Shown here: piece by piece, positions 24,889-37,748 of the stretch | How positions within the stretch are numbered: the stretch's first letter is position 1 | Layout: each line of letters starts with the position of its first letter | DNA from: Sordaria brevicollis | Taxonomy: Eukaryota > Ascomycota > Sordariomycetes > Sordariales > Sordariaceae | Assembly: GCA_033439795.1 (NCBI GenBank) | Contig: JAUTDP010000004.1 | Coordinates: 3,410,001-3,474,000, forward strand | Length of the DNA stretch: 64,000 nt | Direction: 5' to 3' | The notes under the pieces: generated by a model | Databases searched by the model: none | What the model was told of the DNA's origin: nothing | What the model saw: the letters and a program-made list of their open reading frames with translations, nothing else | Program-made: the position numbers and the translations under genes

Positions 24889-27800
24889 ATGACCACGCCC
24901 ACCATGGAGGATCTGTCGAGAGCAGAGTACCCGGCCATGCTGGTAAGCCCGATTTTCCTCTGTCCAGACGCCCGAGGAATCGACTCTAACCATATTGACC
25001 TGCTCCAGGCTAGCCTCCAGCCGAACCAAGCGGTACAAATATTCTCGGACCGGGTCAAGCGGATCTCAAAGGTCAACCAGGAAATTGCGGACTGGCTTCA
25101 GGTACGAATGCGCGCCGACCACCCCGAGAACATACTAGCCACCGCCGAAAGGACATGCAAACTAAAGAAACAAAATACAGGAACGCAGGAAGGTTGAGGA
25201 GCAATATGTTGCCAGTTTGCGCAAGTTGCTTCTCTTCAAAGTTCCCAATGGCGCATCCGAGCTAGGGTTCGTCACACCAATTCCCGCCTTCTTCTCACCT
25301 CTTATCCCGATAATGATGCCGATTACGACCCCGATCCCGCCTTCGCTTTCGGCCACAGAACACTGACGATAGACAATTGAACAGAGTCTTCCAGGCACCA
25401 TGGGACAAGATCCTCTCGTCGACCGATGCAATTGCCGCTTCTCACCAATTGTACGCCCAGCGCATCGATAAGGATGTCGAGCAGCCCCTTCGCAGCTTCC
25501 AGTCCCGCAAAGAGATGCAGAACATCACCACCATCAACTCCAACCTCCACGCCATGGCCAAAGAACTCGACGATGCTGCCGAAAAGTCCGAGAAGCTTTC
25601 AAAGAAAGGTGGAAAGGCTAATAGTCAGAAGGTGGATGCGGCTGCAGCGAGGCTGGAAGCTGCTTCGCAACAATGGGAATCGCAGGCGCCGTTTATTTTC
25701 GAAACTCTCCAGGCTTTGGACGAGCAACGAACGAACCACATCCGCGATGTTTTGACCCAGTGGCAGACCCACGAAGTCGACCAAGCCACTCGGACCCAGG
25801 CGGCAGCTGAGGAGGTGTTGAACACGATGCTCGAGGTGAACACGGGCTTGGAAATCCACAATTTTGTCACCAAGGCTACGGCAGGAAGACCCAAGATTGA
25901 TAGGAGGACGACCACGGCTAGACAATCAAGCTCTGCTGGTGGAGGCAGCCCGGCTGTGGGACCTCCTCCGGGCACTCCGTTGCATGATGATGACGGTATG
26001 AGCCAGCACTCCGGCTTTAGAGATCAGCCAGGTACGTGCGACGTGTTTCGGGGCGATGTGGGTTTGGCGTACTAACTACATAAACCAGATTCGAAGCTGC
26101 GTAGCCGCATTGGCACAATGCTGGGGCGCCGAAGGCAGAGCATTCATGGGGGGTTCGGACAGCTGGGCCCCCCCAAGAGTCTTGGCTCTTTCACTCGCGG
26201 CCTTGGAAGCAGTCACGGCCAGACATTGTCGCCAAGGGGTTCTTCTCACAATCTCGCAGAATCTCAGAATAACCGTCTGTCTTCGTTGGCCGAAAGGCCG
26301 TCTACTTCAGATGAGCGGATGAAGAGGGATAACAACATTAACGATTTCTTGCATAACGGTACCAATGGTTTTAACTCCGGAGACAGACACGCCGAGTCTA
26401 ACCAGCCACGACCAACTTCCAACAATCTCACCAACGGTACAGCCGAGGATATCTTCGATGCCACTCCCTCGGCGCCTCCCGCCCCTAACCAACAGTCTCA
26501 GTCTCAAGAGGAGCCTGCAAAGGACGCCGAGGGCTATACTATCCCCCAGTACTCGCACGATCCTATCGCCGAGGCCCAAAAGGAGGCGAACGCTGAAGAG
26601 CCGGAACACTTGTTCAAGCTCAACATTCAGAATGAGCCCATTGCGGAGGAGGACCAGGATGCGAAGCAAGCGGCCCTGTCCAACGTTGCCCATACACTTA
26701 CAGCAATGGGATTGCCCAATCGCAAGGCCGGAACTGTTAGGGGCAGAAGAGACGTGCGCCATACTATGTACATGCCTACTATGCCAGTACCAGAGCACTC
26801 CGAGAATCCTTTCCCCTCATCGCCATCTCTGCCAGCTACAGCTTCATCCATCATTAAGCCTACACCACCAACAACTCTGGGTTCAGAGCCAAGCCATGCC
26901 TCCCATGCTTCGGACAATCAGTCTATCCGGTCAGGAACCTCATATGGAGCAGGCTCAGCTTATGGTGGTATGGCGCACCTGAAGCATCAGGACATTCACG
27001 GATCTGATTTTGGACCAGGTCTGCATTCGTCCATCATCGAAACTGTCTCTGCCCTCTTCCAGGATGGCGAGGCCAAATCCGTAAAGGTCGTCGGTGAAAT
27101 CGCTCTATCATACAAGTCCGACCCTCACAGTCTCCAGAACGGTAAGCACCACAAAGAATTCTCAGCAGTCTTGTCTCATTTGGCTAACAGTGACTATAGA
27201 TAATCAAGTAATACGTCTCAACAACTTTGCTCGCCTTGAGTCTATTGGACCCAATCGCCTCTTCGTTACCAGTGACGCCACTTCTCCCGATGAGTTCACC
27301 ATCAACACCTCGCACCTCACAACCATATCTACACCCGCTTTCACATACCGAGTCCACGCTGAGAATGATACTGCTCTTGTATCCACCCACTGCCCCATCG
27401 CCATCAGCCCTGTATGGAAACCGCAAGGCGACAAGCTCGGCCTCTTGCTTCAGTACCGCCTCAACCCCGCAGTGACGTTGCAGCGCCCGATCGTCCTGCA
27501 CAACGTGACCTTCGTCGCGACCTACGAGGGTGCCCGCGCCAGTGGTGTCCAGACCAAGCCATCCGGCACTCACTTGAAGGACAAGCATCTCGTGTACTGG
27601 CGGATTCCGGAGTTGACGTTGACGGATGACTGGGCCAAGATCATCTGCCGAGTAATTGGCGAGCAAAACGCCGAACCACAGCCCGGACACATTGAGGTCC
27701 GTTGGGAGTACACGGCTCCTGCGGCCGTAGAAGTCGGCAGCGGTATCTCGGTATCTAGGCTCGTTGAAGGCAAGGGCAAGGAAAAGGCCGAAGAACAGTC

Positions 27801-27927
27801 GGAGGAAGAGGACCCATTTGCGGACGACAAGGGACCGATTTCGCCTGCGCTGGTCAAGGATGGTAGGAACTGGGTGGACGTTCCTCTCTCAAGGAAGTTG
27901 ATCAGCGGGAAGTATGAGGCCAAGTAA
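24889..27927 (+). CDS. syp1: F-BAR and mu-homology domain endocytic protein (Syp1/FCHo)
   Basis: Six exons: 24889-24942, 25009-25101, 25181-25266, 25385-26031, 26089-27141 and 27200-27927, giving 886 residues. Residues 1-260 are the F-BAR membrane-bending helices (QAVQIFSDRVKRISKVNQEI onward). A disordered Ser/Pro/Asn-rich linker follows, with an NPF motif at about 533-535 that can bind EH domains. The mu-homology cargo domain spans about 604-886. A DPF motif at about 849-851 fits binding to the AP-2 ear. Syp1/FCHo proteins arrive early at clathrin-coated pits and also mark septin or polarity sites in yeast. All introns have consensus donors except GTTCGT at 25267. The length and domain order match the family. 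An internal Met at codon 6 is an alternative start. Confidence 0.93.
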
Positions 27928-29246
27928 ATGTGTGCATTGTGGGCAGGGGAGTCAACGGGGAGAAGGAAAGTGACGGAGGCATATAATACTGGGCTGTTTA
28001 GCACATGTGAGGAGCAAAAATATGGCTATCTGATCATCTGTCTTGTTCGCAAGAACATGCCGATCTTCTCTCCCATGTAATGGATATATCACACTATACT
28101 CTTACTTTTTTTCATTTTGTCTTTTTCACGCCGGTTCGTTTTGCGGAGAAAAAAACTAACGTCCTATGGTACGATATTGGTTGGCCTCGTTATACCTTTT
28201 TTTTTTTCTCTTGTTGCATGGCACCTCATTAGTTATCAACCAACTCTACACATTTTTCTTTGTTTTCTTCATGTCATTATTAGTTACACCATCATGCTCA
28301 TCCCCGAAAATTTTATCATGTCATCATTGTACTACATATTATATCACGAATCAGCTTTCTCGTGCAACCACTATTGGTAGTGGGCAGCCTGAGCAAACCT
28401 TGGAAAATAATTAGCTTGGGTCTGACAACAGGCCTTCAACACCGTGACCATGAATAATTGGCGGTTAACCATTCATAAGGGTGAGGAAAGTGTACTCGCC
28501 TGGGCTACTTGAGGTAGGGGGCCATCGTAAAGGGGGTTTGACAGCTTTATGAAGGCCGATGGGGATCTCGTTCGGGTAATCTCGCTAATCGGCTTTTCCT
28601 TACTTCATTTCTTTTTATAGAAGTCAGGTCCACTCAATATGTATATTCACGAGACTACAAACATACAATGGATGTCGGTGAGAGTAAAGGGACTGGAATG
28701 TTTACAAGTAACTTGTTTTCTTGATTTAGTGTGTAACATATTCCTTGAAGTTGGAGTGACGGAAAAAACTTTGGTATCTTGACCGCTTGACACTAATTAT
28801 ATTCTAATTCGTACGCTACTAGCATTCGCTTCGCGCATCATCGCTCTGCGAACGTTATTTGAAACCCTATACTCGAATAATGTTTTTGTCTCCCGTCTTC
28901 TGTACTCATATTCCGCCATATTGATACTCCTTTAAAGGCCTGTTTGATGACACAGGTTCCGGAAATAAACACCCCTTTCGCTCTCATAGTCAGCTGCCGC
29001 TTTCTTACCTCTGGTGAAAAAGGCGACCATTTTATAAATCAACACAAACACGGCAATTCGGACCAACGCCATTTTAATGCCTCCCGCAATGACCTCAAGC
29101 TCAAGCTCTGCCCCCTGAGCCGCCGCCCGTATCAGACCAAAAAGACCGGACCCAACCATTTCCATGCCTCTGGCCGTAGTTCCAGGTCCAGCTGCCCGCA
29201 TCAAGCCTAAAATACCGAACCCGACCATGTCTATGCTTCTGGCCTA
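27928..29246. other. 3' region between convergent genes, with an unassigned in-frame ORF after mad1
   Basis: 3' flanks of Syp1 (plus) and MAD1 (minus). Most of it is AT-rich with T tracts (for example near 28200) and holds no gene. At 28932-29228 a 98-codon minus-strand frame begins seven codons after the MAD1 stop, in the same frame, and encodes a hydrophobic segment (see the duplication feature). Its expression is unproven. Confidence 0.5.
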
Positions 29247-29282
29247 CTAAGCAACAGTCTCCGTCGTAGTTCCAGGTCCAGC
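29143..29282 (-). repeat. Imperfect tandem duplication spanning the mad1 stop region
   Basis: Two blocks recur at the end of MAD1 and just after it. The first is an 18-nt block (CGTAGTTCCAGGTCCAGC on plus) at 29265-29282 and 29175-29192. The second is a diverged 33-nt block at 29211-29243 and 29143-29175. The translated copies read MVGFGILGLMRAA and MVGSGLFGLIRAA, 23 codons apart. One copy contains an extra segment that carries the two adjacent TAG stops of MAD1. The two blocks keep the same codon phase. Confidence 0.75.
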
Positions 29283-31811
29283 CGTCCCAGTCTCAGTCCC
29301 AGTCACAACGCCCTCCATAGGCATCGGCGTCCCATTTCCTGACCCTTCGGTCTTCATCTTCTCCTCATAAAACTCCAAAGTAAGCGCCGCCAAAAAACAC
29401 GGCACCTCCCCTTTCTCCCTCACCCAAAAGCGAATATTATCCGCAATCTTGGTTGCGAACTCGCTCCTCGGTCCGCCGCCGACTTTCATCGTGCCCTTTT
29501 CGCCGTCAAACACAATGCTGTTTTCGTGCTCCTCCGTTTTGGAAGGGTAGTACACGCTCTCGACCCGCATCTTACCGCCGGGGATGAACGTGACGGTCCA
29601 TCCCAAAGTAGAGAAGACGGCCTCTTTGAACTCAGCGGATTTGGCGGCCCACACCTGCTTAAGCCTATCGGCGCGTTTTTGGGCGGAGGCTGTTTCGGCT
29701 TGGGCGGCTTGGATCTCGCGTTTCAACGCGGCGATTTGCGTGGCGGGCACGGTGGCGAAGAGCGTTGGTTGGCGCTCGAGGTGGGCGAGCAGCTCGGCGT
29801 TTTCGAGCTTGAGGGCTTTGAGCGTGTCGGTTTTGATCTTTTCGTATTCGGAGGTCGGGTTGTCGCGCAGTGACAAGATGCGGTTTTTAAGCTGCTCTTT
29901 GGCGGCGGCCAGTTGGGAGGTGGTCACTTCGTGCTCCTTTTGCAGGATGCGGTGGGCGGTTTGTAAATCCGAAAATTCGGATTGGAGCTTGCGGTTCTTG
30001 CGGGCGAGCTGACCGATCTGTTCGGTTTCGGCGTCGTACTCTTCTTCGGAGCGAGCCCGTTTGGTGCCGGCCAGGACGGGCTGGACGGGGCTGGTGCTGG
30101 CGGACTCGAGTGAGGTCAGGTCGGCGTGGAGGGTGTTAACCTCTTCTTTGTACTTGTCGACGAGGTCTTCGAGCTCTTGGACCCGCTTGGCCTTTTGCTC
30201 GTCGAGTTGCTCGGGTTGCATGGTGACGTCTTCCATTTCGAAGGTCTTGAGTTGGGCGCGCAAGTTCTCGACTTCTTTGAGGGCGAGGGCTCGTTGCCTG
30301 TCAAGACGGGCGCGGGCCTTGTCGTTAGCAGACGGACCGCTGCTCGCCCTGAGCTTTTCGATTTGCTCGAGTAGTTTGGCTTTCTCGTCCTCCAGTGACT
30401 TGATGATGTTATCGCGATCAGCAATCTCTGGTTGAAGGGCGCCCAGACGCTCAGTAAGCGAGGCCGAACGGAAGCGCTCCTCTACCAATGCCCTCGCCAC
30501 GGCTTCCGGTGAATCGAACTCGACGGGACCTTCTGAATTCGACTCAAGGTATGCGGTCCATGATTTCCTCTCATCTTCTAGCCTAAGACGTTGCCTTCGC
30601 TCTTCTGCCAGCTCGGTCTCCAGAGTCTCTGCTGCTTCCAACTTCCTTTGTAGTGTGCGCTTCTCCTCCTCGACCACCTCCACGGCCTTGTGAATCTGCC
30701 GCAAGTGTTTAAGCTCTGTAAGCTGCTCGCGGTTCTTGGACTCGAGCGTCCGGATGTGATTGACTTGTTCCGAAAGCTCCCTACGGATGACGGACACTGT
30801 CTCGGCGTCGCCCGTGTGAGCTTTGAGTCGAAGAACTTCGGTTTCGAGTTTGCCTACTGTGTCGTTTCGCTCTGCCAGTTGGGCATTGAGTTTTTCGAGG
30901 GCATCATTTTGTGCCTTGTAATACTCCTCTCTCTCTTGGGTGAATTTTGTCGAACGAGCAAGCTCCGCCTTGAGTAGGTTACATTCCTGCTCCATGTGCC
31001 GTACCGTTTCCTGGTGTTCGGCCTTCAGCTCCTCTACTTGTTCTTGGAGAAGTCGGGTTTCCTCCTGTGCTTCCCTTGCTTTCGCATCAAGTTCTCGTTT
31101 TTGGGTTTCTTTGTCGGCTCGTAGGGTGTCCAATTCAGCTTGGAGCGACTCGGCATGTCGTAGTGCCTTGGACTTTTCGGCTTCGGCGGTTTGTTTCGCT
31201 TTGAAATCCTCCTCGGCACGTCTTCGGACGTCGCGCATCTCGGTCTCCATTTGTAGACGAACCAACTCCTTTTCCTGTTCATAGTTGTTGATCTGGTAGC
31301 TGAGAGTCCCAACCTCGGCCTTTAGCTCTTCGATACGCCGCCTCTGGGCTTCGTATTCTGCCGCATCTGGAGGTGCGATATTCTCCTTACTGCTATCGCG
31401 TGTCTGATTCGTAGAGCTGGCCGCGGCTTCATCGTTGGCAGGCGGCGGTGATGGCCCTGTTGATGTTGTACGGCCTTGCTGTGAACTGGAACGCCTCAAG
31501 TTGGCAATGGACAGCGGAACGTGCGACTCGCTGATGAGGTTCGAGGTCGAAGACGGCTGAGTACTAATCGAACTGCGAAAACCTCCGGGCTACATGACGA
31601 GCTGGGCGTTAGACATTGGCTTTCCCAAACAGTTTGCGACAGGCAAAAAACAACGTACCCTCGAACCTCTGAGCGCTGTTTGCGGGCGTGGGATGGCGCT
31701 GGCTCCGATGCTGGCGCGGAACTGTGCCTGCGCGCCTGAGGGACCGCTTATAGAACCGCGCCGGGTGGGCGGCTTGCCCTGACCGGGTTGAGGGATCGAC
31801 GAGGGCGGCAT
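29247..31811 (-). CDS. mad1: Spindle assembly checkpoint protein MAD1
   Basis: Exons 31811-31659 and 31589-29247 give 831 residues; the 69-nt intron has GTACGT, a CTAAC branch and GTAG. Exon 1 encodes a basic, Ser/Gly/Pro-rich head. Residues about 125-685 are a long coiled coil. The RLK motif at 693-695, used for Bub1 binding in the family, precedes the conserved globular C-terminal domain (FSTLGWTVTF, then FWVREKGEVPCFLAALTLEFYEEK). MAD1 recruits MAD2 to unattached kinetochores, converting it to the closed form that inhibits APC/C, and associates with nuclear pores in interphase. An extra Gly/Thr-rich tail of about 35 residues follows the usual family end and terminates at two adjacent TAG codons. 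I did not find a clear MAD2-interaction motif by eye. Confidence 0.92.
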
Positions 31812-33304
31812 GGTGTGATGTGCGCAGTCAGAGTGCGGGCCGGCGACATGCAACAAACTGCTGGAGTTTGATGTTGAAGTGAAGTTGTGTTTGAGATCGC
31901 GGTCGCGGTGTCGGTTGAGATTAGCGCAGCGCCAATTGATTTGGGGAACAGCGGTGCAGTTGCTGTGTTGGTTGGCCTAACAATTATTTCAGTGGATCCA
32001 ACAAGGGAAGTCGGGTGCCAAGACTAGAGGCTTCCACTGGAACCGGAACTGACAAGCCAGGGCAGCTAGGACCAGGGGAAGCGGGAAACAACGGTTCGCG
32101 ACGTCACCTAGTCAGAACCCCCGGCCGGCAGTGGAAGCGGGAATGGGAGATTCCATGTGTTGTCTGGAAGGCTGGAGGACATGGACCAGGCAGCGTCACT
32201 CAGAAAGCTTGACTGGGAAGCTTGGCTGTCATTGTGGTTCAGTTGTGGCCAGGTTGTGAACCAGATCAGATTGGATCTTCAGATGATGTCCCAGATCGAT
32301 CAGCCGCAAGGAAAGTTGAGCTTTGTTCAGATCAAAGCTCTATCATTTTCTTTAACAGTCCAACTGAGGCTCTATAATATGATGTAGACTCGAAATGATA
32401 GCGGCTGTAAGGAACACTTGAACTTGGGAGATGTTACTGAAGACTACCTAACCTGTGACTATACCATATTGCCAGGAGCAATAAGTGTGGTACAAGTGCC
32501 CGCGATAATGAGGCTCAAAGGTGACATTTAGCTTCTGTAAGTAAAGTGGTACCTGGCATACCTAGGTAGGCAATCTTGATATCTGCCACAACCCAAGCGC
32601 TTAGAGTTAGTGAAAGTATGATTCTCCCAAGTCCCAGTCCTTCCTCCACTCAGTCTTCTCTTCCTAAAGCCGAGATGAATTGCCGTAGTCCAACTTTTTC
32701 GGATAGAAGCTTCAGTTGAGGTTGAACATGAGGTGGAAAAGATGAGTGTGGGGCTCAGGTTCACGACGGGGAGAAAAACGTCAGAAATGCAAGTCACCCC
32801 CAGATGGCCCGTGTGCCTTCCTAAGCCGTTTGCGGTTAGTCCACGGCTATCACATCGCGACGCCCCACCAGATGACAGCAAAGAGCCCACCGATGGAGTG
32901 GAAAAGCAACCCTGGAATTTGCTTGTGCCGACCCTGTGGAAGAGTGGAATGCCGATAGAAGACCTGGAAGCTGGGAGCTTGTTGCGACGAGCTTCGTTTC
33001 TTCCCTTGACCCAGCAGCGGGCGGCCCATTCCGACTTCAACTTCTTCTTCTATACAATCCCATAACCACCCGCACTTCATCCCACCAACGAACCCGCCTC
33101 GCCTCGACTACCTTTACTCCAGCCCGACCCGAACCTTCCACTCTCACCAGCTTATGGATTATACCCCAAGGTGACCATCCGCAGCTTCCGCTGCCACAGC
33201 AGATACTTTTGCGACACAAGACTCGATTCCATTTCACCTTTCACCACCACTCAGTTCGCGTTCAGCGCATCTCTTATAGCTTCCGTCCTTTCCCCTCTTT
33301 CGCC
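31812..33304. other. Divergent promoter region between mad1 and tam41
   Basis: 1.5 kb shared upstream region. The segment 33050-33300 before the TAM41 start is C-rich leader sequence. No gene, RNA or repeat recognised. Confidence 0.55.
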
Positions 33305-35068
33305 ATGGTTAGTAGAGGGGTTCTCCCCCAGGCCCTCACGGTACGTCTCCAGCTCTGGCCTCAGGTTCCCCTCATGTGCTCCTCACATCCTACTCACGGA
33401 CCGTTCTAACTTGAACTTCTCCAGGGTCGGCTCAACCCGCGCGCCCCATCCTTGCTCGTGCGCGCCAGTCCTTTCCGCGCCCAAGCTACCCTGCCCGCCA
33501 GCTCGCTCTGCTACCAGAGACAAGCTCCTGTATCACGGCGCAGATATGCCACGGGACACGACAACAACGATGCGGCCGAGCAGGCCAGGGACACCAAAGA
33601 AGGCGCCGAGCATGAAGCCGCTGCCAACGCCGCGGCCGATACCGCGTCCAAGGACACAAAGTCCAAGAAGGCCGTCCTAGATGAGGCTTCCGGCTCATCT
33701 GCGTCCTCGAGCTCCACGACCCTAAACGACACGAGCGACTGGGAGTCCAACGTCAACATGAACATCGACTCTTTCAAGCAACTACCCCACGCGAACTTTG
33801 GTGTCAACCAGTTTATCCCCTTCGATCCCGAGTTCAGAGAGGTTCTTAAGCAGATACCTTGGGAGTTCCGGGCCCCGATCCGCTACGCGTTCGCCTACGG
33901 CTCTGGCGTTTTCCCACAGTCCAAGTCAAGCGGCAGGGTCCCTACCGACGAAGAGCTCCGCAAGATTCACCCCAAGGCGCCCGAAGCCGTCAAGAGAGCC
34001 CAGGATGGAACCCCCAAGATGATTGATTTCATCTTTGGTGTGACCCATACACAGCACTGGCATTCCCTCAACATGAAGCAGAACCGTCATCACTACTCGG
34101 CGCTGGCGAGCTTAGGCTCGGGTGCGGTTTCCTATGTTCAGGACAAGATGGGCGCTGGAGTTTATTTCAACCCCTACGTTGTCGTCAACGGCATTTTGAT
34201 CAAGTATGGTGTTGTACAGCTGGATACTCTGGAGCGCGATCTTACCCAGTGGGATACTCTGTATCTTGCGGGACGACTGCACAAGCCCGTTAAGATTCTT
34301 CGCGATGATCCCAAGATCCGATTGGCAAACCAGATCAACCTCCTGTCTGCCCTTCGCACAGCCCTGCTTTTGCTGCCTCCCAAGTTCACCGAAGACGAGC
34401 TCTTTGCGACGATTGCTGGTATTAGCTACCTCGGCGACCCTCGCATGTCTCTTCCTACCGAGAACCCGAGCAAGGTGAAGAACATTGTCGGCAACAACAT
34501 GACCAACTTCCGTCGCCTGTATCTTCCTCTGATCGAGACCCTGCCGAACGTGGAGTACAACGATGCCAGTGCTACTGAGAGGGATTGGATCTGGACCGAC
34601 AAGAGCCTCAACCTCGTGCAGGATATGGACCCTGTCAAGCGTGGAAACATGGTTCGCCGGTTGCCCAAGGCTTTCCGGTCGAAGCTCTACTTTGAGTACC
34701 AGAAGAAGTTCGCCATCCCGCAGCTCGAGTTCAACAAGATGATGGAGGAGAGCCAGAATGAGGACGCCGTGTCGTTCAAGCGCCGCCAGGGTGGAGGCTT
34801 CGAGCAGCGCATCGCCAGAGATGACCCTGCCGAGGTTACCAAGCATGTCCGCAGCGTCATCAAGCAGACCATCAGCTGGCCAGCCACCGCGCAGTCTCTC
34901 AAGGGTCCTCTTACCAGCGGTTTCAAGCGCACGATACGTTACCTGTCCGAGAAGATGGATAAGTACCGTCAGGGACGTGACGCCGAGAAGGCCAAGACCG
35001 CGGCTGCTTCCGAGAAGCCCAGCGAAAAGTCGGAGGCCGACAGCAACAACGCGGAGAAGAAGAACTAG
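33305..35068 (+). CDS. tam41: Mitochondrial CDP-diacylglycerol synthase TAM41
   Basis: Exons 33305-33340 and 33425-35068 give 559 residues; the intron runs from GTACGT to CCAG. TAM41 makes CDP-diacylglycerol from phosphatidic acid and CTP on the matrix side of the inner mitochondrial membrane, the first step towards cardiolipin. The N terminus is a strong mitochondrial presequence, rich in Arg, Ser and Ala, with a likely processing site near RRRYATGH. The nucleotidyltransferase core is visible as FAYGSGVFPQ followed by MIDFIFGV, the Gly-Ser and acidic metal-binding elements, then HSLNMKQNRHHYS. The Lys/Glu/Ala-rich C-terminal tail and the acidic, Ala-rich linker after the presequence are longer than in yeast, as is common in filamentous fungi. 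Confidence 0.94.
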
Positions 35069-35669
35069 ATCCTCTTGAAGACCAAGGTTATTGACCTCTT
35101 TGCGGTCTCTGCCATGTACATGACTTCATTGGCTGTATCGATATTGTACGTTCCTGGGAAGGGTGAGCAGTTGGGCATTCTGCTGTGGCCAGGTTACTGA
35201 ACCTACGACGGACAATTGATGGGGGAGAGGACTCGAGGAAGCAGCGAGTTCTCCTGTCCTACTTTTTTTCGCTGTTGTAGAACATTGCTTCTCTACATTA
35301 TCGCGGCATGGCGGTTTTACATACTTCGCACATTAGCGGAACCCAAAAATCGCAAAAGAAGGGGGTTGGGTGAACAAAAGAAGATCAAGCAGGCTAGGCG
35401 TTTTTGTGAATGGTTTTGGCTTTGGCTTGTTCTTCATTCAAGGACGAACGGTTGGTTGTACAGCGAAGATTAACATCCCCGTGGGTTGGTTCATATGGGG
35501 GTTGATGGACGGGGCTGCATATATGATGCTCAGTGCATTTTTTTCTAGCGTGTAAATAACTTCGCATAGAGTTGTGTATTACCTTTAGCATACCATCACC
35601 TCGGGAAAGAGGGTGAGACTAGGTGATGCTTCCAGGCGGTTTTGGATAGGTAGAAGAGATCTTGAATAG

Positions 35670-35840
35670 TTCCTACTTTCTTGACTAGTGTCAAGATAGT
35701 AGATGGAAATTGGAAAGTTTTGGCTTTCTTTACAAGTGTAAGGCTTGCCCACAAAATTTGGATATGTTTTCCTCTCTTTGCTAGTGTAAAGGAGATGGCA
35801 TCTTTCACTCTCTTTGCAAGTTCAAAGATGATGGTGGAGA
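35670..35840. repeat. Degenerate tandem repeat, about 48-nt unit
   Basis: Four related copies of a core reading CTTTCTTKACTAGTGTAAG-like sequence begin near 35676, 35724, 35772 and 35808, so the period is 48, 48 and then 36 nt. On the minus strand this keeps a frame open and yields a repeated TLxKKxK peptide pattern. The composition does not suggest a real protein. Confidence 0.65.
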
Positions 35841-35865
35841 TCAAGTATATTTTGAGTTCAAAGTT

Positions 35866-35891
35866 ATCCCGTCTGAGCATCCCGTCTGAGC
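35866..35891 (+). repeat. 13-nt perfect direct duplication
   Basis: ATCCCGTCTGAGC occurs twice head to tail at 35866-35878 and 35879-35891, just after the degenerate 48-nt repeat. Confidence 0.85.
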
Positions 35892-36991
35892 ACAACCTCG
35901 GTTCGACAACATTGGCAGACGGCACCGACTTTTGGTGACTTGAGAGGTTCTATTCTTGGTTCGCTTGACCGATGTCCAGCTTGGTCTTCTCTGGAATCTC
36001 TGGACAATCTCTGCCAAGCCCATCCTTCCATTGGCCGACTGCCAGCAGTGATCTTGCGGGGTACCTGCCCCTGAACACCTGGCTTGGCGCGCAATGACAG
36101 TGCAGTTCGTGATGGTGTTCCATGAAGGTGACCGTGACTGAAGGTTGGAAAGCTGACCAAGACTCAGACCTTCAGACAAACAAATTGGTACTCTGGAGGT
36201 TTTATATCAACAATCATCGGCTTCCTGCGTCTCATACTTCATCCTCCTTGCAGTTATCCTCTACCACACTTTACCGGTGTCATGCCATGAGTGTGCACCC
36301 GTCCCTCCGTCACACAGTAAATAAAGCTTAAAGCCAAGATGGAAGAAAGGAGCCGAGCCGAGAACTTGGTAAGCATGCAACCTTCAAAAGATATGGAAGG
36401 TGATAACCAAAAGAGCAAGTCATCTGAGTGACACCTCCCCAACCCCAAATCAATATTGCAATGCTGGCAGCCTGGCCTTGTTCGCCTTGGCTCCTTATAT
36501 GCAGCATCCCATATTATCGATGTTGGCAGGTCACCTCGTGTCTTTCGTGTTCGTAGTGTTACTAGTACACCTTCCCAAGACCAAGAAACCACCCACGCCC
36601 AGCCAGCTGTGCGGAAAGATAGGCGCAACAAAAGGTCTCCTGCAGCAATGACAAGCCCAGCCTACAAGTGCTCACTCGGACCTACAAGTCTAAGCCATTC
36701 CAGGCCTTTCCCCATACTCCAGACTTTTGTTATCGAAATTACATCTTCTCACCAACAGCGTGAGTTTCCCTACTTGGGTTGTCATGCCCGAGATGATAAA
36801 TACGGGTGACGGGACGGATGACGGATGGCGGATGCTGGAATCGATTCACTCATCGCTGGGCGCAAATGTGCTGCAAAGGCGTAATATTATGGAATGACCA
36901 ACCTTTTCAACAACTTCCCAGCTTGGAAAGAGAAAGCAGATGCAAGGCGTTTCTCTTGCGTTCCCTTTCGTGGAGGGTCGGGTATGTAAGG

Positions 36992-37044
36992 CACAAGCAC
37001 ACACACGCCGCCCACACACACGCACACGCACGCAGGCACGCACG
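36992..37044 (+). repeat. CA-rich microsatellite
   Basis: Imperfect (CA)n tract with CG and CC interruptions over about 53 nt. Likely polymorphic between strains; no coding role seen. Confidence 0.85.
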
Positions 37045-37708
37045 TTGTTGTGAAAGATTGACATCCAATCCCCAAGTTTTCCGTGCGTGTGTTGAGCTCA
37101 ATACATGTACAAATATCTCTCCGAATCCAACACTGCAAACTTCTTGGTTCGGTTGTTTAGATTCCGAGCCGGAGCAATGATGTCGTTGATCGTACCGCAA
37201 CTTTCAACAAGCTGCTGTGAACAACCGGTTTTTGTCTCTATAAGAAGGCAAACCGAGTTCTCTCCGAGAAACGGAAGGACAGCGGAATCGATAGTGAACG
37301 AAAGGCAATGCAACAGAACCAAAGTCCACACCGTGAAAAGTCCACAGTCCAGATCGAAGTTGAGTTGATCCACCCCGCAAGTCGGTCGGTCGGCCGCCAA
37401 CAATCAAAAAATCCCACAAGATTCTCCAAGGATGCCGAACGATTCCTTGATATGTAGCCAAGAACTCTATGTCATCCAGACCTGCCGTTCTGGAATTAGC
37501 AGAGCACGACATTATTCGGCAATGGCTCTCGCGCGCGTGGGGCTACTGTAACATATCGACGAGGAGGATATCCCCTGCACCGGTTCCTTGATGGGGCGCC
37601 ATGCTAAAAGAGGCAGCTCCCGCGATATCACGCTTGGCTTCTTCTTGGCTCAACATTGACCAACATCACTAGCACCGGCGGAATGCCAGGGCTTAATTGT
37701 GGCTACTG

Positions 37709-37748
37709 GCTAGAGCTCTGCTAGAGCTTGCTAGAGCTAAGCTAAAGC
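37709..37748 (+). repeat. GCTAGAGCT short repeats
   Basis: Three copies of GCTAGAGCT at 37709, 37720 and 37730, followed by a diverged copy near 37741, spaced 10-11 nt or one helical turn. They lie about 480 nt upstream of the aminopeptidase start. Confidence 0.75.
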
